The notes below the pieces were generated by a model, which was not told the origin of the DNA, searched no databases, and saw nothing but the letters and a program-made list of their open reading frames with translations. From Thaumasiovibrio sp043421945 (lineage in GTDB: Bacteria; Pseudomonadota; Gammaproteobacteria; Enterobacterales; Vibrionaceae), in the NCBI GenBank assembly GCA_043421945.1, contig JBHOGO010000001.1, forward strand, positions 124,001-188,000: a stretch of DNA of 64,000 nucleotides, read 5' to 3'. The first letter of the stretch is position 1, and each line of letters begins with the position of its first letter. The translations under genes and the position numbers were made by a program. Below are positions 25,325 through 35,466 of this stretch, one piece after another.

Positions 25325-25576
25325 TAGCATGACACGATGAGAAAATAATCATTGAACACATGGCTAAGCACATTATTGATAAGCGGTGCCTTGTCAATCG
25401 CCAAGCAAAGCCATCCCGCCTCAATCACATCGATTTACGCAATAGAGCCGAGAAGCAGAGACAAAATTCACTTTCTAGACACATCTTGTTAGCGAAGATG
25501 TATTACTCTGAGACAAAGTAAACATATTTGCGTTAAAATTCAGTTTATTGCTCAGCGCTCACAAAGGTAATCCTCC
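25325..25576 (+). promoter_or_regulatory. npr-mgtE intergenic region with two hairpins
   Basis: 252 bases without a gene. Two inverted repeats are visible: TTGATAAG / CTTGTCAA (25376-25383 and 25390-25397, fully paired in RNA with one G-U), and ACATCTT / AAGATGT (25481-25487 and 25495-25501). Neither has a T-run, so they are poor terminators. A TAAAAT near 25535 is a possible mgtE -10. No M-box-like magnesium riboswitch is recognisable. Confidence 0.35.
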
Positions 25577-26932
25577 ATGGTGGAAAAAGTAGATCAAGAT
25601 GGTACCCACCAAATGCTCCAAGAGGTTCACAAATCTCTGGATAACGGCATGTTTGTTCATGTTCGCCGTCTGTTACAGGACATGGAGCCTGAAGACACCG
25701 CCCACTTACTTGAAGCTTGCCCCCCCAAAGAACGCTTTATCATCTGGCAACTGACTGATGAAGACGACCACGGGGATATCCTCGATGAGCTATCAGAAGA
25801 TGTAAAAGATGGGATTGTCTTGCGAATGGCGCCAGCCGAGCTGGCGGAAGCAACGGAAGGCATGGAAAGCGATGACGTTGCCTATGTTCTGCGTAATCTT
25901 CCAGAGGACGTCTACCAGAAAGTCTTGTCACAGATGGATGCGCAAGATCGGCATCGTGTAGAAGAAGCCCTCGCCTACGAAGAAGATACCGCTGGCGGTA
26001 TGATGACAACCGACTTCGTGACCATCCGCTCAGATGTCACCATTGAGGTCGTCCTTCGTTACCTGCGCATGAAAGGAGAGCTCCCTGAAGCAACTGATGC
26101 TTTGTATGTGGTGGACGAAAATAGCCACCTGATTGGCCATTTATCTCTCAGCACCGTCGTCACCTCTCCTTCTGAAACCATTATTGAAGAAGTGATGGAC
26201 GATGCCGACGAAGCAATCTCTGTCGACATGAATGACAGCGAAGTCGCTAATCTCTTTGAACGTCGAAACTGGGTCTCCGCACCTGTTGTCGATAAGGACA
26301 ACTTATTAGTGGGGCGTATCACTATCGATGATGTTGTCGACATCATTCGAGAAGATGCGGAACACTCCATGATGCGTTCGGCAGGCTTAGACGACGAAGA
26401 AGACACCTTCGCCCCCGTTCTTAAATCAGCAAAAAGCCGTAGCATCTGGCTTGGCGTCAATGTGCTTGCAGCATTAGCTGCGGCCTCTGTCTCCAACATG
26501 TTTGAAGGAACACTGGATAAAATGGCTGCTATCGCCGTACTGATGACTATCGTACCTTCAATGGGTGGTGTGGCCGGTAATCAGACCGTTGCACTGGTCA
26601 TTAGAGGGCTCGCACTGGGGCATATCGGTGATTCGAATACCAAGTGGCTACTCAGTAAAGAGGCACGCGTCGGTCTCATTAACGGGCTCTTATGGGCCGT
26701 TATCATTGGCGGGATCGTCGTACTTTGGAAAGGCGACTTCCTACTCGGAGCCATTATCGCTGCCGCCATGCTAGCAAACCTTTGTGTCGCGGGTATCGCA
26801 GGGGTCAGCATCCCTATATTGATGAAGAAGTTTAAAATTGACCCTGCTCTCGCTGGCGGCATGGCATTAACCACCGTTACCGATGTTGTTGGTCTATTTG
26901 TCTTTCTCGGCTTGGCAACCGTGCTGGTATAA
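25577..26932 (+). CDS. mgtE: MgtE family magnesium transporter
   Basis: 451-residue magnesium channel. Cytoplasmic MgtE N domain (about 20-125, with repeated helical segments such as LPEDVYQKVLSQMDAQDRH), a CBS pair (about 130-250, beginning AYEEDTAGGMMTTDFVTI) and five transmembrane helices (about 290-451) containing PSMGGVAGNQT and GGMALTTVTDVVGLFVFLGL, the latter holding the pore acidic residue. Length is typical. The N and CBS domains normally close the pore when cytosolic Mg2+ is high. It converges on pmbA, with a terminator 17 bases downstream. Confidence 0.95.
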   Translation: MVEKVDQDGTHQMLQEVHKSLDNGMFVHVRRLLQDMEPEDTAHLLEACPPKERFIIWQLTDEDDHGDILDELSEDVKDGIVLRMAPAELAEATEGMESDDVAYVLRNLPEDVYQKVLSQMDAQDRHRVEEALAYEEDTAGGMMTTDFVTIRSDVTIEVVLRYLRMKGELPEATDALYVVDENSHLIGHLSLSTVVTSPSETIIEEVMDDADEAISVDMNDSEVANLFERRNWVSAPVVDKDNLLVGRITIDDVVDIIREDAEHSMMRSAGLDDEEDTFAPVLKSAKSRSIWLGVNVLAALAAASVSNMFEGTLDKMAAIAVLMTIVPSMGGVAGNQTVALVIRGLALGHIGDSNTKWLLSKEARVGLINGLLWAVIIGGIVVLWKGDFLLGAIIAAAMLANLCVAGIAGVSIPILMKKFKIDPALAGGMALTTVTDVVGLFVFLGLATVLV

Positions 26933-26948
26933 GAATTGAAACGGATAT

Positions 26949-26974
26949 AAAAAAGGCGCATTAAGCGCCTTTTT
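26949..26974. terminator. Terminator between mgtE and pmbA
   Basis: AAAAGGCGC / GCGCCTTTTT with an ATTAA loop. A- and T-tracts on both sides make it usable from either direction. Downstream, TAACTATG-TTTG and TAACTATG-GTTG form a loose direct repeat of no known meaning. Confidence 0.9.
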
Positions 26975-27078
26975 AACTATGTTTGTACCACCCTAACTAT
27001 GGTTGACACAGTACCGTCCAAAATAATGCTTTGAACAGGACAGTCAATCGTCAGAGTCACTGCATCGCATTACGCCAC

Positions 27079-28422
27079 TTATTGACCTGCGATCTTCATC
27101 TTCTCAATAAGCACGGAGCCTGTTTGGATCTGACTGCGAGTCTCGACATCAGTACCGACGGCGGCAATATTGGCAAACATATCTTTCAGGTTACCCGCAA
27201 TCGTAATCTCACTCACCGGATATTGAATTTGACCATTCTCAACCCAGAAGCCAGCCGCACCACGAGAATAGTCACCAGTGACCATATTGACGCCTTGGCC
27301 CATTAACTCTGTCACGAACAAGCCGCGATCGAGCTTTTTCAGCATCGCATCGAAATCTTCACCTGTCGAAGAGACAAACCAGTTATGGATTCCCCCCGCA
27401 TGCCCTGTCGGTGTCATATCCATTTTTCGAGCCGCATAGCTGGTCAATAGATAAGTTTGTAGATCACCACCTGCGATAATTTCACGATCTCGTGTAGCAA
27501 GGCCTTCAGAATCGAATGGCGTACTCGCCATACCACGTAGAATATGCGGTTTTTCATCGATAGAAAGCCACTTAGGGAAAATAGGCTTTCCAAGATGATC
27601 GAGTAAGAACGACGATTTTCGGTACAAGTTAGCGCCACTGATACCCATCACTAAGTGTCCAAACAAGCCTGTCGCTACATCAGCAGCAAACATTACTGGC
27701 ACTTCACACGTCGAGAGTTTCTGCGCATCAAGGCGAGCTAATGTTCGGCTTGCCGATTCCTGACCAACACGCTCAGGCAACCACATATCTTCAACCGCAC
27801 GTGCTGAGGTATAGCTATAATCACGCTCCATCACGCCGTTTTCGCCTTTAGCAATCACACAGCAGCTAATGCTATGACGGCTTGAAGCAAAACTAGCCAG
27901 CATGCCATGGCTGTTACCGTACACCTTTACGCCATAGTGGCTATCATAGCTAGCACCATCGGATTGAAGGATACGCTCATCACTCTCTAGCGCTGCTTTT
28001 TCAGCAGCAATCGCTTTTTCAGCGGCATGATCGGGCTCAGGCTCATCGGGGTGAAAAAGATCTAAATCAGGAATGTTTTTCGCCATCAATTCTGCCGGAG
28101 CAGGACCTGAACATGGGTCTTCCGACGTATAAGTCGCAATATCGAGAGCGGCGGCAACCGTTTGTGCAATCGCCGCTTCACTGAGATCCGACGTAGACGC
28201 ACTACCTTTACGTTGACCACGATAAACGGTGATCCCTAAAGCGCCATCACTATTAAATTCAACATTTTCGACCTCACACATATGTGTCGATACGCTGATA
28301 CCCGTTGTCTTAGTGATCGCCACTTCTGCTTGGTCCGCTTTTTGCCCTGCAAGTGTCAAAGCCTTTGATACTGCATGTTCCAGCTCTGTGCGCTGTGCTG
28401 CGACCTGTTGTTTTACGTCCAT
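27079..28422 (-). CDS. pmbA: PmbA (TldE), TldD-partner metalloprotease subunit
   Basis: 447-residue subunit of the TldD/TldE heterodimeric metalloprotease, which trims peptides such as microcin B17 and degrades CcdA in E. coli. PmbA/TldE itself lacks the catalytic HExxxH; here the equivalent region is plain, consistent with the family. Landmarks are the segment ASTPFDSEGLATRDREIIAGGDLQTYLLTSYAARK and NMVTGDYSRGAAGFWVENG. The start is ATG 28422 (MDVKQQVAAQ); the frame continues to 28497 without a family match. It is divergent from darP; TldD is encoded 0.8 kb away. Confidence 0.95.
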   Translation of the reverse strand: MDVKQQVAAQRTELEHAVSKALTLAGQKADQAEVAITKTTGISVSTHMCEVENVEFNSDGALGITVYRGQRKGSASTSDLSEAAIAQTVAAALDIATYTSEDPCSGPAPAELMAKNIPDLDLFHPDEPEPDHAAEKAIAAEKAALESDERILQSDGASYDSHYGVKVYGNSHGMLASFASSRHSISCCVIAKGENGVMERDYSYTSARAVEDMWLPERVGQESASRTLARLDAQKLSTCEVPVMFAADVATGLFGHLVMGISGANLYRKSSFLLDHLGKPIFPKWLSIDEKPHILRGMASTPFDSEGLATRDREIIAGGDLQTYLLTSYAARKMDMTPTGHAGGIHNWFVSSTGEDFDAMLKKLDRGLFVTELMGQGVNMVTGDYSRGAAGFWVENGQIQYPVSEITIAGNLKDMFANIAAVGTDVETRSQIQTGSVLIEKMKIAGQ

Positions 28423-28544
28423 ATCGGTTCTTAGATAAAAAGATTGATATTGAAAGGATAACACTGCAAGTCGATATTTTGCCCCCCAATTGTACAATTA
28501 GCTGATAAAATAGCGTTAATAGTGTAATTAATTGAGATGTCAGT

Positions 28545-29072
28545 ATGAGTCGTAAGAACAAACGCGCCCCATGGGAAGAGGAAGAAGAGATCATTTGGGT
28601 TAGTAAATCCGAAATGAAACGCGATATGGACGCGCTCCAAGCACTTGGCGAAGAACTGGTGGAACTAAAACCACAAGCGCTAGCAAAAGTGCCCCTTGAT
28701 GACGAATTACGCGATGCCATTAAAGATGCGCAGCGTTTCAAGAATGAAGCTCGCCGTCGCCAGCTACAGTACATCGGCAAGGTAATGCGTTCGATTGAAG
28801 TCGAGCCAATCCAAGCTGCACTGGATAAAATTCGTAATAAACACTCTCAGGTAACCGCACAACTCCATAAGTTGGAGACACTGCGTGACACGATGATTGA
28901 GCAAGGTGATAGCATCATTGAAGATGTTATCCAACAAAACCCAGCGACTGACCGTCAACGTCTTCGCCAGCTTGTTCGCCAAGCGAAGAAGGAAAAAGCG
29001 AACAATAAGCCTGCTCGTGCTTATCGTGAGATTTTCCAATACCTCAGAGAGCTATTGATCGACGAACAGTAA
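28545..29072 (+). CDS. darP: DarP (YjgA), 50S ribosomal subunit assembly factor
   Basis: 175-residue DUF615 protein, shown in E. coli to bind late 50S precursors and assist peptidyl-transferase-centre maturation. Typical features: acidic N-terminus KRAPWEEEEEIIWVSKSEMK, LVELKPQALAKVPLDDELRD, and the basic helical C-terminus RQLVRQAKKEKANNKPARAY. Its location divergent to pmbA is conserved. A terminator follows at 29122-29149. Confidence 0.93.
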   Translation: MSRKNKRAPWEEEEEIIWVSKSEMKRDMDALQALGEELVELKPQALAKVPLDDELRDAIKDAQRFKNEARRRQLQYIGKVMRSIEVEPIQAALDKIRNKHSQVTAQLHKLETLRDTMIEQGDSIIEDVIQQNPATDRQRLRQLVRQAKKEKANNKPARAYREIFQYLRELLIDEQ

Positions 29073-29120
29073 ATACTGCTTGAGTCATCAATAATCGTTC
29101 CTCGCTAAACCGCGAGAACA

Positions 29121-29150
29121 AAAAAGGCTTGCCAACTGGCAAGCCTTTTC
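29121..29150. terminator. Bidirectional terminator between darP and tldD
   Basis: A perfect 12-bp stem AAAAGGCTTGCC (29122-29133) with GGCAAGCCTTTT (29138-29149) and an AACT loop. It serves the convergent darP and the mreB-to-tldD transcription unit. Confidence 0.94.
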
Positions 29151-29232
29151 GTTTTGGAATTAGGGCAATAACTCATCAATAGAAATAAAAATCTCTTTTA
29201 ATAGCTCACTCTCTCTTCCACAAAGCTGAAAG

Positions 29233-30681
29233 TTACTCGGTTCCACCGACAGTCAATTCATCTAACTTAACGGTTGGCTGACCAACACCAACAGGTACCG
29301 ATTGCCCCGCCTTACCACACACGCCCACACCGTGATCAAGCGCGAGATCATTACCGACCATAGAGATGCTATTCATCGCTTCAATGCCGCTACCAATAAG
29401 CGTTGCACCTTTAATTGGCTTCGTTATTTTGCCATTTTCAATCAGATAAGCTTCCGATGCTGAAAACACAAACTTGCCAGAAGTAATATCCACTTGCCCA
29501 CCGCCAAAGTTAGGTGCGTAAATGCCCTTTTCAACAGAAGCAATGATCTCTTCAGGTGTATGCTCACCCGGTAACATATAGGTATTAGTCATACGAGGCA
29601 TTGGCAGATGAGCATAAGACTCACGACGACCATTACCCGTAGGGTTCACGCCCATTAAGTGTGCGTTGTGCTTATCTTGCATGTAGCCTTTTAGCACACC
29701 ATTTTCGATTAGCGTATTGTACTGACCCGGCGTACCTTCATCATCAATGTTAAGCGAGCCACGTAGCCCTTGAAGCGTACCATCATCGACGATGGTACAC
29801 AGTGGAGAAGTCACTTGCTCACCAAGGTGACCACTAAAGACAGACGAACCTTTACGGTTAAAATCACCTTCAAGACCATGACCAACAGCTTCATGCAACA
29901 AGACACCTGGCCAACCTGAGCCTAGGACAACAGGCATGGTTCCCGCAGGTGCAGCAACGGCCTCTAGGTTGATCATCGCCATGCGTATTGCTTCATCAGC
30001 AAAGTTCAAAGCGACCATTTGGCCCTCTTCTTCTGCGATAAAGTAATCGTACCCACAACGCGCACCACCACCAGCACTGCCACGCTCACGTTCGCCATTG
30101 CGCTCAACAAGTACAGAGACAGAGAGACGTGTCAAAGGGCGAATATCAGCAGCATAGGTACCATCACTGCCCGCAACAAGCACCTGCTCATAAACGGCAT
30201 TTAAGCTTGCGCTCACTTCTTTAACTAACGGCTCTTTACTGCGAATATAGGCGTCAATCTGCTGAAGCAGCTCAATCTTACGCTGTTTATCAAGGCTTTC
30301 GAGAGGGTTTAACGCTGGGTAAATCTCATTGTATGACTGCGGCTTTAGCACAACACGATGTTGTGTCGTTTGACCCGATTGAGCAATCCCTCGTGCGGCA
30401 ATAGCACTTTGCTGTAAAGCCGCCGCATTGATTTGGTCAGAATAAGCAAAACCAGTTTTTTCACCCGTTATCGCGCGTACACCAACACCGCGATCGATAT
30501 TAAACGAACCATCTTTGATGATGCTGTCTTCTAAGACAAGCGATTCATGCCAACAGCTTTGAAAATAAATATCCGCATAATCAACGTTACGCTGGTTAAT
30601 CATATCAAGGGTTTGCACGAGTTGTTCACGGTCCACATCGGATTGTGCCAACAATGTTTGTTCAACCGTTTCCAGGTTCAT
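29233..30681 (-). CDS. tldD: TldD, zinc metalloprotease
   Basis: 482-residue catalytic subunit of the TldD/TldE protease. The zinc-binding motif HEAVGHGLEGDF (HExxxH) is intact at about residue 265, and the third ligand Cys should lie in the C-terminal region around GVCGKAGQSVPVGVGQP. Length is as in E. coli (481). ATG overlaps the stop of the upstream nitrilase gene (ATGA). It is last in the mreBCD-maf-rng-yhdP-nitrilase-tldD series. Confidence 0.97.
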   Translation of the reverse strand: MNLETVEQTLLAQSDVDREQLVQTLDMINQRNVDYADIYFQSCWHESLVLEDSIIKDGSFNIDRGVGVRAITGEKTGFAYSDQINAAALQQSAIAARGIAQSGQTTQHRVVLKPQSYNEIYPALNPLESLDKQRKIELLQQIDAYIRSKEPLVKEVSASLNAVYEQVLVAGSDGTYAADIRPLTRLSVSVLVERNGERERGSAGGGARCGYDYFIAEEEGQMVALNFADEAIRMAMINLEAVAAPAGTMPVVLGSGWPGVLLHEAVGHGLEGDFNRKGSSVFSGHLGEQVTSPLCTIVDDGTLQGLRGSLNIDDEGTPGQYNTLIENGVLKGYMQDKHNAHLMGVNPTGNGRRESYAHLPMPRMTNTYMLPGEHTPEEIIASVEKGIYAPNFGGGQVDITSGKFVFSASEAYLIENGKITKPIKGATLIGSGIEAMNSISMVGNDLALDHGVGVCGKAGQSVPVGVGQPTVKLDELTVGGTE

Positions 30682-31553
30682 TCAATATACTCTTTGTGTG
30701 ATGAATTCTTTAATGTAGCCTGTATCTTCCGATGCTCGGTGACAGGCATTTTTTGACGTATGTCTTGTGTTAAATCATGATCAATATCGGCCCAGATCAC
30801 GCCAGGGCTGTCGGTTAATTCACTCACAACTCGACCCCAAGGGTCAATGATCATCGAGCGCCCCCACGTACGCCGCGACTGGCTGTGCTGACCCACTTGC
30901 CCTGCGGCAATAATCCAAACTTGCTGTTCGATGGCTCGTGCAATGAGTAGCGGACGCCAATGCGCCTCTCCAGTGACTTCCGTAAAAGCGGCAGCAACGG
31001 TGATCAGCTCTGCTCCCTGAGCGCGCAACTGCTCGAATAAGCCACTGAAGCGTAGATCGTAGCATATCGTCAGACCTAGCATGCCCTGCGGGGATAAAAA
31101 GCACGTGGGCGTTTCCCCTGCTTCATAGGTATCCGACTCTCGATAATATTGATGATTATCGCCGATATCGACATCAAACAGGTGCATCTTACTGTATTGC
31201 CCAACAAATTGCCCGAACGCATCAAAATACAATGACGTCGTCTTTAGCTTTCCATTTTCAGTTAAAGTAGGAAATGAACCAATCACCAAGCCTATCGAGT
31301 AGCGCTGACATAAACGGGCTAATTTCTCATGGATAACCGTTTGCTGCTTCGCGAGATGATAATAAGCATCGCGATCAGCAAACAGAAGGCAGTTCTCTGG
31401 TGTCACGGCTAAGGTCACGTTAGCGTCGCTCAATGCCGACAAACCAGCCTCTAATTCTAAGAGGTTTTCACGCCAATCATCCCCGCTATTCATTTGAACC
31501 ACGCCAACGCGCTGGCGCTCGCGTGGTGAACAGCTATCGGTCAGGTTATCCAA
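30678..31553 (-). CDS. Carbon-nitrogen hydrolase (nitrilase/omega-amidase superfamily)
   Basis: 291-residue nitrilase-superfamily enzyme with the complete Glu-Lys-Cys triad: Glu53 (AVTPENCLLF), Lys122 (YSKMHLFDV), Cys164 (LTICYDLRF). The sequence resembles the Nit1/YafV-like group that hydrolyses deaminated glutathione or omega-amides, but the substrate cannot be read from the sequence. A TTG start at 31553 is the most upstream option; a GTG 17 codons later is possible. It is embedded in the tldD-yhdP operon with a 14-base gap after yhdP, an arrangement common in vibrios and shewanellas. Confidence 0.88.
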   Translation of the reverse strand: MDNLTDSCSPRERQRVGVVQMNSGDDWRENLLELEAGLSALSDANVTLAVTPENCLLFADRDAYYHLAKQQTVIHEKLARLCQRYSIGLVIGSFPTLTENGKLKTTSLYFDAFGQFVGQYSKMHLFDVDIGDNHQYYRESDTYEAGETPTCFLSPQGMLGLTICYDLRFSGLFEQLRAQGAELITVAAAFTEVTGEAHWRPLLIARAIEQQVWIIAAGQVGQHSQSRRTWGRSMIIDPWGRVVSELTDSPGVIWADIDHDLTQDIRQKMPVTEHRKIQATLKNSSHKEYIE

Positions 31554-31567
31554 TAAAAATTACTCGA

Positions 31568-34500
31568 TTATTCATCATCTTTTGATTTTAGCTTGATTTC
31601 ACCGCGGCTGCGTGACCGTTCCTGTACAACCGGCTCATCGATAGGGCCTTCAATGTAATAATTGATCTGTGTGAATACATCGACGACCGGTGAAAGGATC
31701 GTTGAAACAGCAAAAACAAGGAGTGCTGATTGGGGAGCCACAGCAAAGGCTGTTAACGTAGGTAGCCCCGACGTAAAGTCAGGACTAAAGCGAACGTTTG
31801 CTTCTACCCACTCTGTCGTTAGGTCGGCCGTACCGCTAATACGAAGGTCACCCGCTAACGTCTCCATCTCGATATCATTGGTCGTGAAGATACCATTTTC
31901 CAGCTGCCCGGACCCCGTCAAGTAATTGAAGGGTAAGCCATCATCAAAGACACCACTAAAATCTAGCTGCATCTTCCTCAATATAGATTCAAGGCTAAAT
32001 AGCCCGAGCAAGCGCCCCGCACCGCCGACCTGAGCAATAATACCTTTGCCCATTCGAGAGCGAATTTCACCATTCATGGACTCTCGATGAAGCTGCCACG
32101 GTGCCCCTTGCCACTCAAGTGATGCATAAGTGTTGAAAGTCGCGTTTTCTAGACCGCCCGAGGTGCTAAATCGCCCCATTAAATCTGAGCTATTGGCACC
32201 ATCAACCTCAAAAACAAGCTGTGACTCACTGTTATTGCCGCGCAATGTCCAATGCCCGTCCATGCTTAAATAGGTATCACCTGAAAAGACTTCAAGTTGC
32301 TGTAATAACAGCGTGTCATCTTCTTTACGTAAGCGACCACTTACTTCGCCTATACGGTAACCTTGCAACCAACTGCTTCCAATACGTAAGTCAATATTCG
32401 GCATATACTTCATCACCAACAACTCACGCTCGGTCGCTAAAGGAGGAACGGGAGTCTGCTGATAAGGGACATCGTGCGGCTCACTGTGACTAAGCTCATC
32501 ATCATCCTTTGCTAGGGCACTAAAATTGAGATAGGCCTCATCCAACTCAATATCGAGGGGCTTACCATCAGGCCAGTCTAAGCTACCATTCACCTCTCGA
32601 CTATTCACCATCGCATGCCAGCGGCTCGGGTGGCGACGTAATGCTATTGATAACTGATGCCAGTCCATGGTCGCTAGGCGCATAGAATCTAACTCGACGT
32701 TAAGACGGCTAATCACTGGCAACGACGCTGATGGCCCCGCTGCGCCTCCCGCTGTCGAAGACGTATTCATACTATCGGAGACAATCTCTATCCAACGATC
32801 GACATCCAGTGACTTTGCCTTCACATCTATCGTATGCGTCTGTAGCGGTGAGGCTTTCCAACTTGTTGAACCGAGACCTAAATAGCTACCTTTAAGGCGA
32901 TGACCATCATCATCAAATGCCACAGACAATTGATGTTTGAGGTCCGGTAGTGACACTCGCCCCTCTAAACCTAAACTATCTCCAGCAATGGACATAGAAA
33001 AAGGCACCTCTTTATTCGCTTCCCAATCCATCGGGTACGGTAACGAAGAGTTCACCTCATCAAATGAAGATTGAACATCAATGCGATACTCTACTTCATT
33101 ATCAATATCGACCTCGATACGACCTTGCCAAGGAAATGCCCCATCAACATGTTCTAATAGTGGGAGATCAATAGGTGCAGCGACTTGGCTCGTCATCCAA
33201 TGAGCGCTAACATCAACAGCGACGCGGTAGTCCAATGACGTATTAGCGCTACCTTCCACATCAATATTGACTGGCTGACCATATAACAACGCAGAGAGGT
33301 TACGGGCATCGATATCATCTTGATTGAAAAGTAACTTTCCTCGTGCGTTAGTGAGGGTTAACGCCGGCACGGCTAACTTAACGTCATTCCCTAGAAAGTT
33401 CACAACGCCATCAACCCCAATATCGCGGTCATCAAAAGGAATATAAAGCGACAAGGAGCCTGTTACATCACCGTCAGGTTGAACGTAGTCCAGAGCGGAA
33501 CCCACTGAGCTCTCTAACGGAGACTGAGAGATATACGTTCTTACCGCATCACCTTCAGACTGTATGTCTAGCGCAATATCTAAATGGCCGCTCCCAGAGA
33601 GTTCAGCGATAACGCCGTGAATTTTAGTGGCCTCTGCGCCCAGGGTGCTCGCCCGTGGTGCACTAAAATGTAGCGACTCATTTTCGAAAAACAGATTAAT
33701 ATCCGCTTGCGCAAGTGCTGGCCAGCCTGGGTAGAATTCGTATTGTGCATCTTCGAGGTCTACGTCAACTTGGAAGATGCCCGTCTGATCTGAATAAGGG
33801 AAATCATTTAGATCTCCAAACCAAAGTAGTCTGGCATTATTCGCAGAGCCTCCTAAAACCGCACCCGATAAATAGTCCGTAAGGTCTTCACCCAACGCAA
33901 GCGTCGGTAAATAACGCCATGTATGACCGGCATCAAACACATCGGCTTCTGCGTAATAGGAAAGCCAAGCAGGGGCATCATTTGGAAAGTCGAGTCGGAA
34001 CTCTCCTTTCGCCTTCAAATGTGGTGTTTTTACCTCTATCGAATCACTCCACAGTTGCCATCCATCACTGTCGATTCCCCAGTAAAGATCAACGTTGCCA
34101 TCAGTCACCACCAGTGGAGCTTGAAAGACATCACCATAAGGGAGTGTATCGTCCTTTAAACCTAACCGTGCTAACCCTGAATGTTGGTCGCCACGGATCT
34201 CAATATTTAAGTGATGTACCTCTGGCAATAGCTCCCATTGCTGCATCGAAAAATCAGCAATATTCGCTGAATACCCAAACCCGCCCTCTTGAGTCCAACC
34301 CAAACGAATATCGTCAATCGAGCCTCCCAAATTAACCGCCTCTAAAAAAGGCTGGGCCACTGGAAAAAGGCTATATAAGGGACGAAGTGTTTCCATCTCA
34401 ATTTCGGCAAGGTTAACCTGCCAAGCGCGCGGCTCGATATCGGCACGAAAAGCAAGGTCGGGCCACTGGATCCCATTAGTATCAATCGCTAACTGATGGC

Positions 34501-35455
34501 TACGGATCGCCCAACCATCCTGATCAGGTCTTAAATAAAAGCTGCCATTTAATATATCGAGTCGTTGCTGTGCATCACTTTCCGCCCAGACAAAATGGCT
34601 TTGTTCCAAAGCGAGTTGAGCATGATCGACTTGCCCATTGTCAATGTTTATCCACGTTTCAAAACTAATCTCACTCTCTATGAGGGAAATATTGTCCTTC
34701 ATCCAGTTAGATAACCATGGTGTGACCTGCAGCTTAGAAGCATCCGCATAGAGCGTGCCAGATAACGCAAATCCAATTTTCGGTTTACGAATATTGCCTC
34801 GAATATTCAGCACCGTTTCTGGCGTATCAGCAAGACTCACCTGACCTTCAGCCAAATGAGTATCACCGCGATTCAACCATTTTAACGCTGGAACATAGAG
34901 CCGCTTTTTATCGCCAGAAGGCGCAAGCAGCGTCACATGTGAATCAGCGATCAGAAACTGATCCAGTTGCACGAAGAATAGCTGCTCTAGCTGGTACTGG
35001 ATATTGCCACGTTGAGGCGTAAGCGCAGGGCCACTGCTCTGGCGCTGCCTGACACGATAGCTAGGATCGAGTTGAGGGATCTGAGTCAGATCTAAATCAA
35101 CGGCAGACAAGGTAACATCGGCAAAAACCGGCTTTAACCTCAGTAAGGAACGCCAGAGATCAATGCGTAAATCCACATTATCAATAGAAAGAAGTGCTTC
35201 TTCATACCCTGGCTGAGTAATCGACAGCTGGCGGATCGTCAGGTCAGGCCCTTCCATCGCCCATGAGCCTTCTAATGACTCGGAATGAATATAAACTTCT
35301 GCCTGTTTCGACAGGTATAGGTTAATAGGCTCTCGGAACTGATCCAGCTGAGGTAACACAAATCGTAATGCTGTGATCAAAATAGCGAGCACCACTAACA
35401 ACGTTAGCAGTGCCCACATGCCTGCACGCAACACTTTAATCGGTAAAGTAACCAA
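31568..35455 (-). CDS. yhdP: YhdP, AsmA-like bridge protein for phospholipid transport
   Basis: 1295-residue AsmA-like protein. One N-terminal membrane helix (about 13-33, MWALLTLLVVLAILITALRFVL), then a very long beta-strand-rich periplasmic part expected to form a hydrophobic-groove tube from inner to outer membrane, and the DUF3971/AsmA2 C-terminus (about 1080-1270, GLFSLESILRKMQLDFSGVF) typical of YhdP. In E. coli YhdP, TamB and YdbH together move phospholipids outward. The start is a TTG with GGGG upstream; in-frame GTG and ATG codons 7 and 12 codons later are alternatives. Upstream neighbour rng is 11 bases away. Confidence 0.94.
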   Translation of the reverse strand: MVTLPIKVLRAGMWALLTLLVVLAILITALRFVLPQLDQFREPINLYLSKQAEVYIHSESLEGSWAMEGPDLTIRQLSITQPGYEEALLSIDNVDLRIDLWRSLLRLKPVFADVTLSAVDLDLTQIPQLDPSYRVRQRQSSGPALTPQRGNIQYQLEQLFFVQLDQFLIADSHVTLLAPSGDKKRLYVPALKWLNRGDTHLAEGQVSLADTPETVLNIRGNIRKPKIGFALSGTLYADASKLQVTPWLSNWMKDNISLIESEISFETWINIDNGQVDHAQLALEQSHFVWAESDAQQRLDILNGSFYLRPDQDGWAIRSHQLAIDTNGIQWPDLAFRADIEPRAWQVNLAEIEMETLRPLYSLFPVAQPFLEAVNLGGSIDDIRLGWTQEGGFGYSANIADFSMQQWELLPEVHHLNIEIRGDQHSGLARLGLKDDTLPYGDVFQAPLVVTDGNVDLYWGIDSDGWQLWSDSIEVKTPHLKAKGEFRLDFPNDAPAWLSYYAEADVFDAGHTWRYLPTLALGEDLTDYLSGAVLGGSANNARLLWFGDLNDFPYSDQTGIFQVDVDLEDAQYEFYPGWPALAQADINLFFENESLHFSAPRASTLGAEATKIHGVIAELSGSGHLDIALDIQSEGDAVRTYISQSPLESSVGSALDYVQPDGDVTGSLSLYIPFDDRDIGVDGVVNFLGNDVKLAVPALTLTNARGKLLFNQDDIDARNLSALLYGQPVNIDVEGSANTSLDYRVAVDVSAHWMTSQVAAPIDLPLLEHVDGAFPWQGRIEVDIDNEVEYRIDVQSSFDEVNSSLPYPMDWEANKEVPFSMSIAGDSLGLEGRVSLPDLKHQLSVAFDDDGHRLKGSYLGLGSTSWKASPLQTHTIDVKAKSLDVDRWIEIVSDSMNTSSTAGGAAGPSASLPVISRLNVELDSMRLATMDWHQLSIALRRHPSRWHAMVNSREVNGSLDWPDGKPLDIELDEAYLNFSALAKDDDELSHSEPHDVPYQQTPVPPLATERELLVMKYMPNIDLRIGSSWLQGYRIGEVSGRLRKEDDTLLLQQLEVFSGDTYLSMDGHWTLRGNNSESQLVFEVDGANSSDLMGRFSTSGGLENATFNTYASLEWQGAPWQLHRESMNGEIRSRMGKGIIAQVGGAGRLLGLFSLESILRKMQLDFSGVFDDGLPFNYLTGSGQLENGIFTTNDIEMETLAGDLRISGTADLTTEWVEANVRFSPDFTSGLPTLTAFAVAPQSALLVFAVSTILSPVVDVFTQINYYIEGPIDEPVVQERSRSRGEIKLKSKDDE

Positions 35456-35466
35456 TTTAGGCCCCG

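Noticed and set aside
25325..25576. Magnesium riboswitch (M-box) upstream of mgtE
   Set aside because: The space is small, the conserved M-box core is not seen, and M-boxes are not typical of this group; only two simple hairpins are visible.
28423..28497. Extended PmbA start
   Set aside because: Extra residues do not match the family; ATG 28422 gives standard length.
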